Source: Oscarella lobularis (Eukaryota > Porifera > Homoscleromorpha > Homosclerophorida > Oscarellidae). From it: a stretch of 64,000 nucleotides of DNA. Each line of letters begins with the position of its first letter. The first letter of the stretch is position 1. A program made the translations under genes and the position numbers. The stretch is from positions 248,001 to 312,000 of the forward strand of contig NC_089187.1 in NCBI RefSeq assembly GCF_947507565.1. The letters are read 5' to 3'. This document shows, one piece after another, positions 40,701 to 55,700 of this stretch. Under the pieces are notes generated by a model. That model worked only from the letters and a program-made list of their open reading frames with translations, was not told the origin of the DNA and did no database searches.

Positions 40701-43700
40701 AATATTAAATTAAGGCTCTCATCTTTGATTCTTAGAACCTAAATATTAAATTGAGAGCCTAATCTTAAATTCTTAGGACCTGAATGTTAAATTGAGGGCC
40801 TAATCTTTGATTCTTAGAACATAAATATTAAATTGAAGACCTAATCTTTAATTCTTAGGACCTGAATATTAAATTGAGGGCCTAATCTTTAATTCTAAGG
40901 GCATAAATATTAAATTGAGGGCCTAATCTTTGATTCTTAGGTTATAAATATTAAATTGAGGGCTTAATCTTTGATTCTTAGAGCCTGAATATTAAATTGA
41001 GGGCCTAATCTTTGATTCTTAGAGCCTAAATATTAAATTGAGGGCCTAATCTTTGATTCTAATGGCCTAAATATTAAATTCAGGGCCTAATCTTTGATTC
41101 TTAGAGCCTGAATATTAAATTAAGGCTCTCATCTTTGATTCTTAGAGCCAAAATATTAAATTGAGGGCCTAATCTTTGATTCTAAGAGACTAAATATTGA
41201 ATTGAGGGCCTAATCTTTGATTCTAATGGCCTAAATATTAAATTCAGGGCCTAATCTTTGATTCTTAGAGCCTAAATATTAAATTGAGGGCCTAATCTTT
41301 GATTCTAATGGCCTAAATATTAAATTCAGGGCCTAATCTTTGATTCTTAGAACATAAATATTAAATTGAAGACCTAATCTTTAATTCTTAGAGCCTGAAT
41401 ATTAAATTCAGGCCCTCATCTTTGATTCTTAGAGCCTAAATATTAAATTGAGGGCCTAATCTTTTATTCTTAGAGCCTGAATATTAAATTAAGGCCCTCA
41501 TCTTTGATTCTTAGAGACTAAATATTGAATTGCGGACCTAATCTTTGATTCTAATGGCCTAAATATTAATTTGAGGGCTTAGTCTTTGATTCTTAGAACC
41601 TAAATATTAAATTGAGGGCCTAATCTTTAATACTTAGAACCTGAATATTAAATTGGGGCCCTAATCTTTATTTCTAAGGGAATAAATATTAAATTGAGGG
41701 CCTAATCTTTGATTGTTAGGGCATAAATATAAAATTGAGGGCCTAATCTTTAAGTCTTAGAGCATAAATATTAAATTAAGGCCCTCATCTTTGATTCTTA
41801 GAGCCTAAATATTAAATTGAGGGCCTAATGTTTGATTCTTAGAGCCTAAATATTAAATTGAGGGCCTAATCTTTTATTCTTAGAGCCTGAATATTAAATT
41901 ATGGCCCTCATCTTTGATTCCTAGAGCCTGAATATTAAATTGAGACCCTCATCTTTGATTGTTAGAGACTAAATATTGAATTGGGGGCCTAATCTTTGAT
42001 TCTAATGGCCCAAATATTAAATTCAGGGCCTAATCTTTGATTCTTAGAACCTAAATATTAAATTGAGAGCCTAATCTTTAATACTTAGAACCTGAATATT
42101 AAACTGGGGCCCTAATCTTTAATTCTAAGAGCATAAATATTAAATTGAGGGCCTAATCTTTGATTGTTAGGGAATAAATATTAAATTGAGGGCCTAATCT
42201 TTGATTCTTAGAGCCTAAATATTAAATTGAGGGCCTAATCTTTGATTCTTAGAGCCTCAATATTAAATTAAGGCCCTCATCTTTGATTCTTAGAGCCTAA
42301 ATATTGAATTGAGGGCCTAATCTTTGATTCTAATGGCTTAAATATTAAATTGAGGGCCTAATCATTGATTCTAAGAACATAAACATTAAATTGAGGGCCT
42401 AATCTTTGATTCTTAGAGCCTAAATATTAAATTGAGGGCCTAATCTTTTATTCTTAGAGCCTGAATATTAAATTAAGGCTCTCATCTTTGATTCCTAGAG
42501 CCTAAATATTAAATTGAGGGCCTAATCTTTGATTCTTAGAGCCTGAATATTAAATTAATGCTCTCATCTTTGATTCCTAGAGCCTAAATATAAAATTGAG
42601 GGCCTAATCTTTGATTTCTAGAGCCTGAATATTAAATTAAGGCTCTCATCTTTGATTCTTAGAACCTAAATATTAAATTGAGAGCCTAATCTTAAATTCT
42701 TAGGACCTGAATGTTAAATTGAGGGCCTAATCTTTGATTCTTAGAACATAAATATTAAATTGAAGACCTAATCTTTAATTCTTAGGACCTGAATATTAAA
42801 TTGAGGGCCTAATCTTTTATTCTAAGGGCATAAATATTGAATTGAGGGCCTAATCTTTGATTCTAATGGCCTAAATATTAAATTCAGGGCCTAATCTTTG
42901 ATTCTTAGAACCTAAATATTAAATTGAGGGCCTAATCTTTGATTCTTAGAGCCTGAATATTAAATTAAGGCCCTCATCTTTGATTCTTAGAGCCTAAATA
43001 TTGAATTGAGGGCCTAATCTTTGATTCAAATGGCTTAAATATTAAATTGAGGGCCTAATCATTGATTCTAAGAACCTAAACATTAAATTGAGGGCCTAAT
43101 CTTTAATTCTTAGGACCTGAATATTAAATTGAGGGCCTAATCTTTAATTCTAAGGGCATAAATATTAAATTGAGGGCCTAATCTTTGATTCTTAGAGCCT
43201 AAATTATAAATTGAGGGCCTAATCTTTGATTCTTAGAGCCTGAATATTAAATTCAGGCCCTCATCTTTGATTCTTAGAGCCTAAATATTAAATTGAGGGC
43301 CTAATCTTTTATTCTTAGAGCCTGAATATTAAATAAAGGCCCTCATCTTTGATTCTTAGAGACTAAATATTGAATTGAGGACCTAATCTTTGATTCTAAT
43401 GGCCTAAATATTAATTTGAGGGCTTAGTCTTTGATTCTTAGAACCTAAATATTAAATTGAGAGCCTAATCTTTAATACTTAGAACCTGAATATTAAATTG
43501 GGGCCCTAATCTTTATTTCTAAGGGCATAAATATTAAATTGAGGGCCTAATCTTTGATTGTTAGGGCATAAATATAAAATTGAGGGCCTAATCTTTAAGT
43601 CTTAGAGCATAAATATTAAATTAAGGCCCTCATCTTTGATTCTGAGAGCCTAAATATTAAATTGAGGGCCTAATGTTTGATTCTTAGAGCCTAAATATTA

Positions 43701-46700
43701 AATTGAGGGCCTAATCTTTTATTCTTAGAGCCTGAATATTAAATTATGGCCCTCATCTTTGATTCCTAGAGCCTGAATATTAAATTGAGGCCCTCATCTT
43801 TGATTGTTAGAGACTAAATATTGAATTGGGGGCCTAATCTTTGATTCTAATGGCCCAAATATTAAATTCAGGGCCTAATTTTTGATTCTTAGAACCTAAA
43901 TATTAAATTGAGAGCCTAATCTTTAATACTTAGAACCTGAATATTAAACTGGGGCCCTAATCTTTAATTCTAAGAGCATAAATATTAAATTGAGGGCCTA
44001 ATCTTTGATTGTTAGGGCATAAATATTAAATTGAGGGCCTAATCTTTGATTCTTAGAGCCTAAATATTAAATTGAGGGCCTAATCTTTGATTCTTAGAGC
44101 CTCAATATTAAATTAAGGCCCTCATCTTTGATTCTTAGAGCCTAAATATTGAATTGAGGGCCTAATCTTTGATTCTAATGGCTTAAATATTAAATTGAGG
44201 GCCTAATCATTGATTCTAAGAACATAAACATTAAATTGAGGGCCTAATATTTGATTCTTAGAGCCTAAATATTAAATTGAGGGCCTAATCTTTTATTCTT
44301 AGAGCCTGAATATTAAATTAAGGCTCTCATCTTTGATTCCTAGAGCCTAAATATTAAATTGAGGGCCTAATCTTTGATTCTTAGAGCCTGAATATTAAAT
44401 TAAAGCTCTCATCTTTGATTCCTAGAGCCTAAATATAAAATTGAGGGCCTAATCTTTGATTCTTAGAGCCTGAATATTAAATTAAGGCCCTCATCTTTGA
44501 TTCTTAGAGCCTAAATATTGAATTGAGGGCCTAATCTTTGATTCTAATGGCTTAAATATTAAATTGAGGGCCTAATCATTGATTCTAAGAACCTAAACAT
44601 TAAATTGAGAACCTAATCTTTGATTCTTAGAGCGTAAATATTAAATTGAGGGCCTAATCTTTGATTCTTAGAGCCTGAATATTAAATTAAGGCCCTCATC
44701 TTTGATTCCTAGAGCCTAAATATAAAATTGAGGGCCTAATCTTTGATTCTTAGAGCCTGAATATTAAATTAAGGCCCTCATCTTTGATTCTTAGAGCCTA
44801 AATATTAAATTGAGGGCCTAATCTTTGATTCTTAGAGCCTGAATATTAAATTAAGGCCCTAATCTTTGATTCTTAGAGCCTAAATATTAAATTGAGGGCC
44901 TAATCTTTGATTCGTAGAGCCTGAATATTAAATTCAGGCCCTCATCTTTGATTCCTAGAGACTAAATATTGAATTGGGGGCCTAATCTTTGATTCTAATG
45001 GCCTGAATATTAAATTCAGGGCCTAATCTTTGATTCTTAGAACATAAATATTAAATTGAGAGCCTAATCTTTAATACTTAGAACATGAATATTAAACTGG
45101 GGCCCTAATCTTTAATTCTAAGGGCATAAATATTAAATTGAGGGCATAATCTTTAATTCTTAGAGCATAAATATTAAATTGAGGGCCTAATCTTTAATTT
45201 TTAGGCCATAAATATTAAATTGAGGGCCTAATCTTTGATTCTTAGAGCCTGAACATTAAATAAAGGCCCTCATCTTTGATTCTTAGAGACTAAATATTGA
45301 ATTGGAGGCCTAATCTTTGATTCCAATGACCTAAATTATAAATTCAGGGCCTAATCTTTGATTCTTAGAACCTAAATATTAAATTGAGAGCCTAATCTTT
45401 AATACTTAGAACATGAATATTAAACTGGGGCCCTAATCTTTAATTCTAAGGGCATAAATATTAAATTGAGGACCTAATCTTTGATTGTTAGGGCATAAAT
45501 ATTAAATTGAGGGCCTAATCTTTAATTCTTAGGGCATAAATATTAAATTGAGGGCCTAATCTTTAATTTTTAAGCCATAAATATTAAATTGAGGGCCTAA
45601 TCTTTGATTCTTAGAGCCTGAATATTAAATTCAGGCCGTCATCTTTGATTCTTAGAGCCTAAATATTAAATTGAGGGCCTAATCTTTTATTCTTAGAGCC
45701 TGAATATTAAATTCAGGCCCTCATCTTTGATTCTTAGAGCCTAAATATTAAATTGAGGGCCTAATCTTTTAATCTTAGAGCCTGAATATTAAATTAAGGC
45801 CCTCATCTTTGATTCTTAGAGCCTAAATATTGAATTGGGGCCCTAATCTTTATTTCTAAGGGCATAAATATTAAATTGAGGGCCTAATCTTTGATTGTTA
45901 GGGCATAAATATTAAATTGAGGGCCTAATCTTTAATTCTTAGAGCATAAATATTAAATTAAGGCCCTCAACTTTGATTCTTAGAGCCTAAATATTAAATT
46001 GAGGGCCTAATGTTTGATTCTTAGAGCCTAAATATTAAATTGAGGGCCTAATCTTTTATTCTTAGAGCCTGAATATTAAATTATGGCCCTCATCTTTGAT
46101 TCCTAGAGCCTGAATATTAAATTGAGGCCCTCATCTTTGATTGTTAGAGACTAAATATTGAATTGGGGGCCTAATCTTTGATTCTAATGGCCCAAATATT
46201 AAATTCAGGGCCTAATCTTTGATTCTTAGAACCTAAATATTAAATTGAGAGCCTAATCTTTAATACTTAGAACCTGAATATTAAACTGGGGCCCTAATCT
46301 TTCATTCTAAGAGCATAGATATTAAATTGAGGGCCTAATCTTTGATTGTTAGGGCATAAATATTAAATTGAGGGCCTAATCTTTGATTCTTAGAGCCTAA
46401 ATATTAAATTGAGGGCCTAATCTTTGATTCTTAGAGCCTGAATATTAAATTAAGGCCCTCATCTTTGATTCTTAGAGCCTAAATATTGAATTGAGGGCCT
46501 AATCTTTGATTCTAATGGCTTAAATATTAAATTGAGGGCCTAATCATTGATTCTAAGAACCTAAACATTAAATTAAGGGCCTAATCTTTGATTCTTAGAG
46601 CTTAAATATTAAATTGAGGGTCTAATCTTTTATTCTTAGAGCCTGAATATTAAATTAAGGCCCTCATCTTTGATTCCTAGAGCCTAAATATTAAATTGAG

Positions 46701-49700
46701 GGCCTAATCTTTGATTCTTAGAGCCTGAATATTAAATTAAAGCTCTCATCTTTGATTCCTAGAGCCTAAATATAAAATTGAGGGCCTAATCTTTGATTCT
46801 TAGAGCCTGAATATTAAATTAAGGCCCTCATCTTTGATTCTTAGAGCCTAAATATTAAATTGAGGGCCTCATCGTTGATTCTTAGAGCCTGAATATTAAA
46901 TTGAGGCCCTCATCTTTGATTCTTAGAGACTAAATATTGAATTGGGGGCCTAATCTTTGATTCTAATGGCCTAAATATTAAATTCAGGGCCTAATCTTTG
47001 ATTCTTAGAACCTAAATATTAAATTGAGAGCCTAATCTTTAATACTTAGAACATGAATATTAAACTGGGGCCCTAATCTTTAATTCTAAGAGCATAAATA
47101 TTAAATTGAGGGCATAATCTTTAATTCTTAGAGCATAAATATTAAATTGAGGGCCTAATCTTTAATTTTTAGGCCATAAATATTAAATTGAGGGCCTAAT
47201 CTTTGATTCTTAGAGCCTGAATATTAAATTGAGGGCCTAATCTTTGATTCTTAGAGACTAAATATTGAATTGAGGGCCTAATCTTTGATTCTAATGGCCT
47301 AAATATTAAAATAAGGGCCTAATCTTTGATTCTTAGAACCTAAATATTAAATTGAGAGCCTAATTTAAATTCTTAGGACCTGAATGTTAAATTGAGGGCC
47401 TAATCTTTGATTCTAAGAGCCTGAATATTAAATTGAGGCCCTCATCTTTGATTCTTAGAGCCTAAACATTAAATTGAGGGCCTAATCTTTGATTCTTAGA
47501 GCCTGAACATTAAATAAAGGCCCTCATCTTTGATTCTTAGAGACTAAATATTGAATTGGAGGCCTAATCTTTGATTCCAATGACCTAAATTATAAATTCA
47601 GGGCCTAATCTTTGATTCTTAGAACCTAAATATTAAATTGAGAGACTAATCTTTAATACTTAGAACATGAATATTAAACTGGGGCCCTAATCTTTAATTC
47701 TAAGGGCATAAATATTAAATTGAGGGCATAATCTTTAATTCTTAGAGCATAAATATTAAATTGAGGGCCTAATCTTTGATTCTTAGAGCCTAAATTATAA
47801 ATTGAGGGCTTAATCTTTGATTCTTAGAGCCTGAATATTAAATTGAGGGCCTAATCTTTGATTCTTAGAGACTAAATATTGAATTGAGGGCCTAATCTTT
47901 GATTCTAATGGCCTAAATATTAAAATAAGGGCCTAATCTTTGATTCTTAGAACCTAAATATTAAATTGAGAGCCTAATTTAAATTCTTAGAACCTGAATG
48001 TTAAATTGAGGGCCTAATCTTTGATTCTAAGAGCCTGAATATTAAATTGAGGCCCTCATCTTTGATTCTTAGAGCCTAAACATTAAATTGAGGGCCTAAT
48101 CTTTGATTCTTAGAGCCTGAACATTAAATAAAAGCCCTCATCTTTGATTCTTAGAGACTAAATATTGAATTGGAGGCCTAATCTTTGATTCCAATGACCT
48201 AAATTATAAATTCAGGGCCTAATCTTTGATTCTTAGAACCTAAATATTAAATTGAGAGCCTCATCTTTAATACATAGAAAATGAATATTAAACTGGGGCC
48301 CTAATCTTTAATTCTAAGGGCATAAATATTAAATTGAGGGCCTAATCTTTGATTGTTAGGGCATAAATATTAAATTGAGGGCCTAATCTTTAATTCTTAG
48401 GGCATCAATATTAAATTGAGGGCCTAATCTTTAATTTTTAGGCCATAAATATTAAATTGAGGGCCTAATCTTTGATTCTTAGAGCCAGAATATTAAATTA
48501 AAGCTCTCATCTTTGATTCCTAGAGCCTAAATATAAAATTGAGGGCCTAATCTTTGATTCTTAGAGCCTGAATATTAAATTAAGGCCCTCATCTTTGATT
48601 CTTAGAGCCTAAATATTGAATTGAGGGGCTAATCTTTGATTCTAATGGCTTAAATATTAAATTGAGGGCCTAATAATTGATTCTAAGAACCTAAACATTA
48701 AATTGAGGGCCTAATCTTTGATTCTTAGAGCCTGAATATTAAATTAAGGCCCTCATCTTTGATTCTTAGAGCCTAAATATTAAATTGAGGGCCTAATCTT
48801 TGATTCTTAGAGCCTGAATATTAAATTAAGGCCCTAATCTTTGATTCTTAGAGCCTAAATATTAAATTGAGGGCCTAATCTTTGATTCTTAGAGCCTTGA
48901 TATTAAATTGAGGCCCTCATCTTTGATTCTTAGAGACTAAATATTGAATTGGGGGCCTAATCTTTGATTCTAATGGCCTAAATATTAAATTCAGGGCCTA
49001 ATCTTTGATTCTTAGAACATAAATATTAAATTGAGAGCCTAATCTTTAATACTTAGAACATGAATATTAAACTGGGGCCCTAATCTTTAATTCTAAGGGC
49101 ATAAATATTAAATTGAGGGCATAATCTTTAATTCTTAGAGCATAAATATTAAATTGAGGGCCTAATCTTTAATTCTTAGGGCATAAATATTAAATTGAGG
49201 GCCTAATCTTTAATTTTTAAGCCATAAATATTAAATTGAGGGCCTAATCTTTGATTCTTAGAGCCTGAATATTAAATTCAGGCCGTCATCTTTGATTCTT
49301 AGAGCCTAAATATTAAATTGAGGGCCTAATCTTTTATTCTTAGAGCCTGAATATTAAATTCAGGCCCTCATCTTTGATTCTTAGAGCCTAAATATTAAAT
49401 TGAGGGCCTAATCTTTTAATCTTAGAGCCTGAATATTAAATTAAGGCCCTCATCTTTGATTCTTAGAGCCTAAATATTAAATTGAGGGCCTCATCGTTGA
49501 TTCTTAGAGCCTGAATATTAAATTGAGGCCCTCATCTTTGATTCTTAGAGACTAAATATTGAATTGGGGGCCTAATCTTTGATTCTAATGGCCTAAATAT
49601 TAAATTCAGGGCCTAATCTTTGATTCTTAGAACCTAAATATTAAATTGAGAGCCTAATCTTTAATACTTAGAACATGAATATTAAACTGGGGCCCTAATC

Positions 49701-52700
49701 TTTAATTCTAAGAGCATAAATATTAAATTGAGGGCATAATCTTTAATTCTTAGAGCATAAATATTAAATTGAGGGCCTAATCTTTAATTTTTAGGCCATA
49801 AATATTAAATTGAGGGCCTAATCTTTGATTCTTAGAGCCTGAATATTAAATTGAGGGCCTAATCTTTGATTCTTAGAGACTAAATATTGAATTGAGGGCC
49901 TAATCTTTGATTCTTAGAGACTAAATATTGAATTGAGGGCCTAATCTTTGATTCTAATGGCCTAAATATTAAAATAAGGGCCTAATCTTTGATTCTTAGA
50001 ACCTAAATATTAAATTGAGAGCCTAATTTAAATTCTTAGGACCTGAATGTTAAATTGAGGGCCTAATCTTTGATTCTAAGAGCCTGAATATTAAATTGAG
50101 GCCCTCATCTTTGATTCTTAGAGCCTAAACATTAAATTGAGGGCCTAATCTTTGATTCTTAGAGCCTGAACATTAAATAAAGGCCCTCATCTTTGATTCT
50201 TAGAGACTAAATATTGAATTGGAGGCCTAATCTTTGATTCCAATGACCTAAATTATAAATTCAGGGCCTAATCTTTGATTCTTAGAACCTAAATATTAAA
50301 TTGAGAGACTAATCTTTAATACTTAGAACATGAATATTAAACTGGGGCCCTAATCTTTAATTCTAAGGGCATAAATATTAAATTGAGGGCATAATCTTTA
50401 ATTCTTAGAGCATAAATATTAAATTGAGGGCCTAATCTTTGATTCTTAGAGCCTAAATTATAAATTGAGGGCTTAATCTTTGATTCTTAGAGCCTGAATA
50501 TTAAATTGAGGGCCTAATCTTTGATTCTTAGAGACTAAATATTGAATTGAGGGCCTAATCTTTGATTCTAATGGCCTAAATATTAAAATAAGGGCCTAAT
50601 CTTTGATTCTTAGAACCTAAATATTAAATTGAGAGCCTAATTTAAATTCTTAGAACCTGAATGTTAAATTGAGGGCCTAATCTTTGATTCTAAGAGCCTG
50701 AATATTAAATTGAGGCCCTCATCTTTGATTCTTAGAGCCTAAACATTAAATTGAGGGCCTAATCTTTGATTCTTAGAGCCTGAACATTAAATAAAAGCCC
50801 TCATCTTTGATTCTTAGAGACTAAATATTGAATTGGAGGCCTAATCTTTGATTCCAATGACCTAAATTATAAATTCAGGGCCTAATCTTTGATTCTTAGA
50901 ACCTAAATATTAAATTGAGAGCCTCATCTTTAATACATAGAAAATGAATATTAAACTGGGGCCCTAATCTTTAATTCTAAGGGCATAAATATTAAATTGA
51001 GGGCCTAATCTTTGATTGTTAGGGCATAAATATTAAATTGAGGGCCTAATCTTTAATTCTTAGGGCATCAATATTAAATTGAGGGCCTAATCTTTAATTT
51101 TTAGGCCATAAATATTAAATTGAGGGCCTAATCTTTGATTCTTAGAGCCAGAATATTAAATTAAAGCTCTCATCTTTGATTCCTAGAGCCTAAATATAAA
51201 ATTGAGGGCCTAATCTTTGATTCTTAGAGCCTGAATATTAAATTAAGGCCCTCATCTTTGATTCTTAGAGCCTAAATATTGAATTGAGGGGCTAATCTTT
51301 GATTCTAATGGCTTAAATATTAAATTGAGGGCCTAATAATTGATTCTAAGAACCTAAACATTAAATTGAGGGCCTAATCTTTGATTCTTAGAGCCTGAAT
51401 ATTAAATTAAGGCCCTCATCTTTGATTCTTAGAGCCTAAATATTAAATTGAGGGCCTAATCTTTGATTCTTAGAGCCTGAATATTAAATTAAGGCCCTAA
51501 TCTTTGATTCTTAGAGCCTAAATATTAAATTGAGGGCCTAATCTTTGATTCTTAGAGCCTTGATATTAAATTGAGGCCCTCATCTTTGATTCTTAGAGAC
51601 TAAATATTGAATTGGGGGCCTAATCTTTGATTCTAATGGCCTAAATATTAAATTCAGGGCCTAATCTTTGATTCTTAGAACATAAATATTAAATTGAGAG
51701 CCTAATCTTTAATACTTAGAACATGAATATTAAACTGGGGCCCTAATCTTTAATTCTAAGGGCATAAATATTAAATTGAGGGCATAATCTTTAATTCTTA
51801 GAGCATAAATATTAAATTGAGGGCCTAATCTTTAATTCTTAGGGCATAAATATTAAATTGAGGGCCTAATCTTTAATTTTTAAGCCATAAATATTAAATT
51901 GAGGGCCTAATCTTTGATTCTTAGAGCCTGAATATTAAATTCAGGCCGTCATCTTTGATTCTTAGAGCCTAAATATTAAATTGAGGGCCTAATCTTTTAT
52001 TCTTAGAGCCTGAATATTAAATTCAGGCCCTCATCTTTGATTCTTAGAGCCTAAATATTAAATTGAGGGCCTAATCTTTTAATCTTAGAGCCTGAATATT
52101 AAATTAAGGCCCTCATCTTTGATTCTTAGAGCCTAAATATTAAATTGAGGGCCTCATCGTTGATTCTTAGAGCCTGAATATTAAATTGAGGCCCTCATCT
52201 TTGATTCTTAGAGACTAAATATTGAATTGGGGGCCTAATCTTTGATTCTAATGGCCTAAATATTAAATTCAGGGCCTAATCTTTGATTCTTAGAACCTAA
52301 ATATTAAATTGAGAGCCTAATCTTTAATACTTAGAACATGAATATTAAACTGGGGCCCTAATCTTTAATTCTAAGAGCATAAATATTAAATTGAGGGCAT
52401 AATCTTTAATTCTTAGAGCATAAATATTAAATTGAGGGCCTAATCTTTAATTTTTAGGCCATAAATATTAAATTGAGGGCCTAATCTTTGATTCTTAGAG
52501 CCTGAATATTAAATTGAGGGCCTAATCTTTGATTCTTAGAGACTAAATATTGAATTGAGGGCCTAATCTTTGATTCTTAGAGACTAAATATTGAATTGAG
52601 GGCCTAATCTTTGATTCTAATGGCCTAAATATTAAAATAAGGGCCTAATCTTTGATTCTTAGAACCTAAATATTAAATTGAGAGCCTAATTTAAATTCTT

Positions 52701-55700
52701 AGGACCTGAATGTTAAATTGAGGGCCTAATCTTTGATTCTAAGAGCCTGAATATTAAATTGAGGCCCTCATCTTTGATTCTTAGAGCCTAAACATTAAAT
52801 TGAGGGCCTAATCTTTGATTCTTAGAGCCTGAACATTAAATAAAGGCCCTCATCTTTGATTCTTAGAGACTAAATATTGAATTGGAGGCCTAATCTTTGA
52901 TTCCAATGACCTAAATTATAAATTCAGGGCCTAATCTTTGATTCTTAGAACCTAAATATTAAATTGAGAGACTAATCTTTAATACTTAGAACATGAATAT
53001 TAAACTGGGGCCCTAATCTTTAATTCTAAGGGCATAAATATTAAATTGAGGGCATAATCTTTAATTCTTAGAGCATAAATATTAAATTGAGGGCCTAATC
53101 TTTGATTCTTAGAGCCTAAATTATAAATTGAGGGCTTAATCTTTGATTCTTAGAGCCTGAATATTAAATTGAGGGCCTAATCTTTGATTCTTAGAGACTA
53201 AATATTGAATTGAGGGCCTAATCTTTGATTCTAATGGCCTAAATATTAAAATAAGGGCCTAATCTTTGATTCTTAGAACCTAAATATTAAATTGAGAGCC
53301 TAATTTAAATTCTTAGAACCTGAATGTTAAATTGAGGGCCTAATCTTTGATTCTAAGAGCCTGAATATTAAATTGAGGCCCTCATCTTTGATTCTTAGAG
53401 CCTAAACATTAAATTGAGGGCCTAATCTTTGATTCTTAGAGCCTGAACATTAAATAAAAGCCCTCATCTTTGATTCTTAGAGACTAAATATTGAATTGGA
53501 GGCCTAATCTTTGATTCCAATGACCTAAATTATAAATTCAGGGCCTAATCTTTGATTCTTAGAACCTAAATATTAAATTGAGAGCCTCATCTTTAATACA
53601 TAGAAAATGAATATTAAACTGGGGCCCTAATCTTTAATTCTAAGGGCATAAATATTAAATTGAGGGCCTAATCTTTGATTGTTAGGGCATAAATATTAAA
53701 TTGAGGGCCTAATCTTTAATTCTTAGGGCATCAATATTAAATTGAGGGCCTAATCTTTAATTTTTAGGCCATAAATATTAAATTGAGGGCCTAATCTTTG
53801 ATTCTTAGAGCCAGAATATTAAATTAAAGCTCTCATCTTTGATTCCTAGAGCCTAAATATAAAATTGAGGGCCTAATCTTTGATTCTTAGAGCCTGAATA
53901 TTAAATTAAGGCCCTCATCTTTGATTCTTAGAGCCTAAATATTGAATTGAGGGGCTAATCTTTGATTCTAATGGCTTAAATATTAAATTGAGGGCCTAAT
54001 AATTGATTCTAAGAACCTAAACATTAAATTGAGGGCCTAATCTTTGATTCTTAGAGCCTGAATATTAAATTAAGGCCCTCATCTTTGATTCTTAGAGCCT
54101 AAATATTAAATTGAGGGCCTAATCTTTGATTCTTAGAGCCTGAATATTAAATTAAGGCCCTAATCTTTGATTCTTAGAGCCTAAATATTAAATTGAGGGC
54201 CTAATCTTTGATTCTTAGAGCCTTGATATTAAATTGAGGCCCTCATCTTTGATTCTTAGAGACTAAATATTGAATTGGGGGCCTAATCTTTGATTCTAAT
54301 GGCCTAAATATTAAATTCAGGGCCTAATCTTTGATTCTTAGAACATAAATATTAAATTGAGAGCCTAATCTTTAATACTTAGAACATGAATATTAAACTG
54401 GGGCCCTAATCTTTAATTCTAAGGGCATAAATATTAAATTGAGGGCATAATCTTTAATTCTTAGAGCATAAATATTAAATTGAGGGCGTAATCTTTAATT
54501 TTTAGGCCATAAATATTAAATTGAGGGCCTAATCTTTGATTCTTAGAGCCTGAATATTAAATTAAAGCTCTCATCTTTGATTCCTAGAGCCTAAATATAA
54601 AATTGAGGGCCTAATCTTTGATTCTTAGAGCCTGAATATTAAATTAAGGCCCTCATCTTTTATTCTTAGAGCCTAAATATTGAATTGAGGGCCTAATCTT
54701 TGATTCTGATAGCTTAAGTATTAAATTGAGGGCCTAATCATTGATTCTAAGAACATAAACATTAAATTGAGGGCCTAATCTTTGATTCTTAGAGCCTAAA
54801 TATTATATTGAGGGCCTAATATTTTATTCTTAGAGCCTGAATATTAAATTAAGGCCCTCATCTTTGATTCCTAGAGCCTAAATATTAAATTGAGGGCCTA
54901 ATCTTTGATTCTTAGAGCCTGAGTATTAAATTAAAGCTCTCATCTTTGATTCCTAGAGCCTAAATATAAAATTGAGGGCCTAATCTTTGATTCTTAGAGC
55001 CTGAATATTAAATTAAGGCCCTCATCTTCGATTCTTAGAGCCTAAATATTAAATTGAGGGCCTCATCGTTGATTCTTAGAGACTAAATATTGAATTGGGG
55101 GCCTAATCTTTGATTCTAATGGCCTAAATATTAAATTCAGGGCCTAATCTTTGATTCTTAGAACCTAAATATTAAATTGAGAGCCTAATTTAAATTCTTA
55201 GGACCTGAATGTTAAATTGAGGGCCTAATCTTTGATTCTTAGAGCCTGAATATTAAATTAAAGCCCTCATCTTTGATTCTTAGAGCCTAAATATTGAATT
55301 GAGGGCCTAATCTTTGATTCTTAGAGCCTGAATATTAAATTGAGGCCCTCATCTTTGATTCTTAGAACCTAAATATTAAATTGAGAGCCTAATCTTTAAT
55401 ACTTAGAACATGAATATTAAACTGGGGCCCTAATCTTTAATTCTAAGGGCATAAATATTAAATTGAGGGCATAATCTTTAATTCTTAGAGCATAAACATT
55501 AAATTCAGGGCCTAATCTTTGATTCTTAGAGCCTGAACATTAAATAAAGGCCCTCATATTTGATTCTTAGAGACTAAATATTGAATTGGGGGCCTAATCT
55601 TTGATTCCAATGACCTAAATTATAAATTCAGGGCCTAATCTTTGATTCTTAGAACCTAAATATTAAATTGAGAGCCTCATCTTTAATACTTAGAACATGA

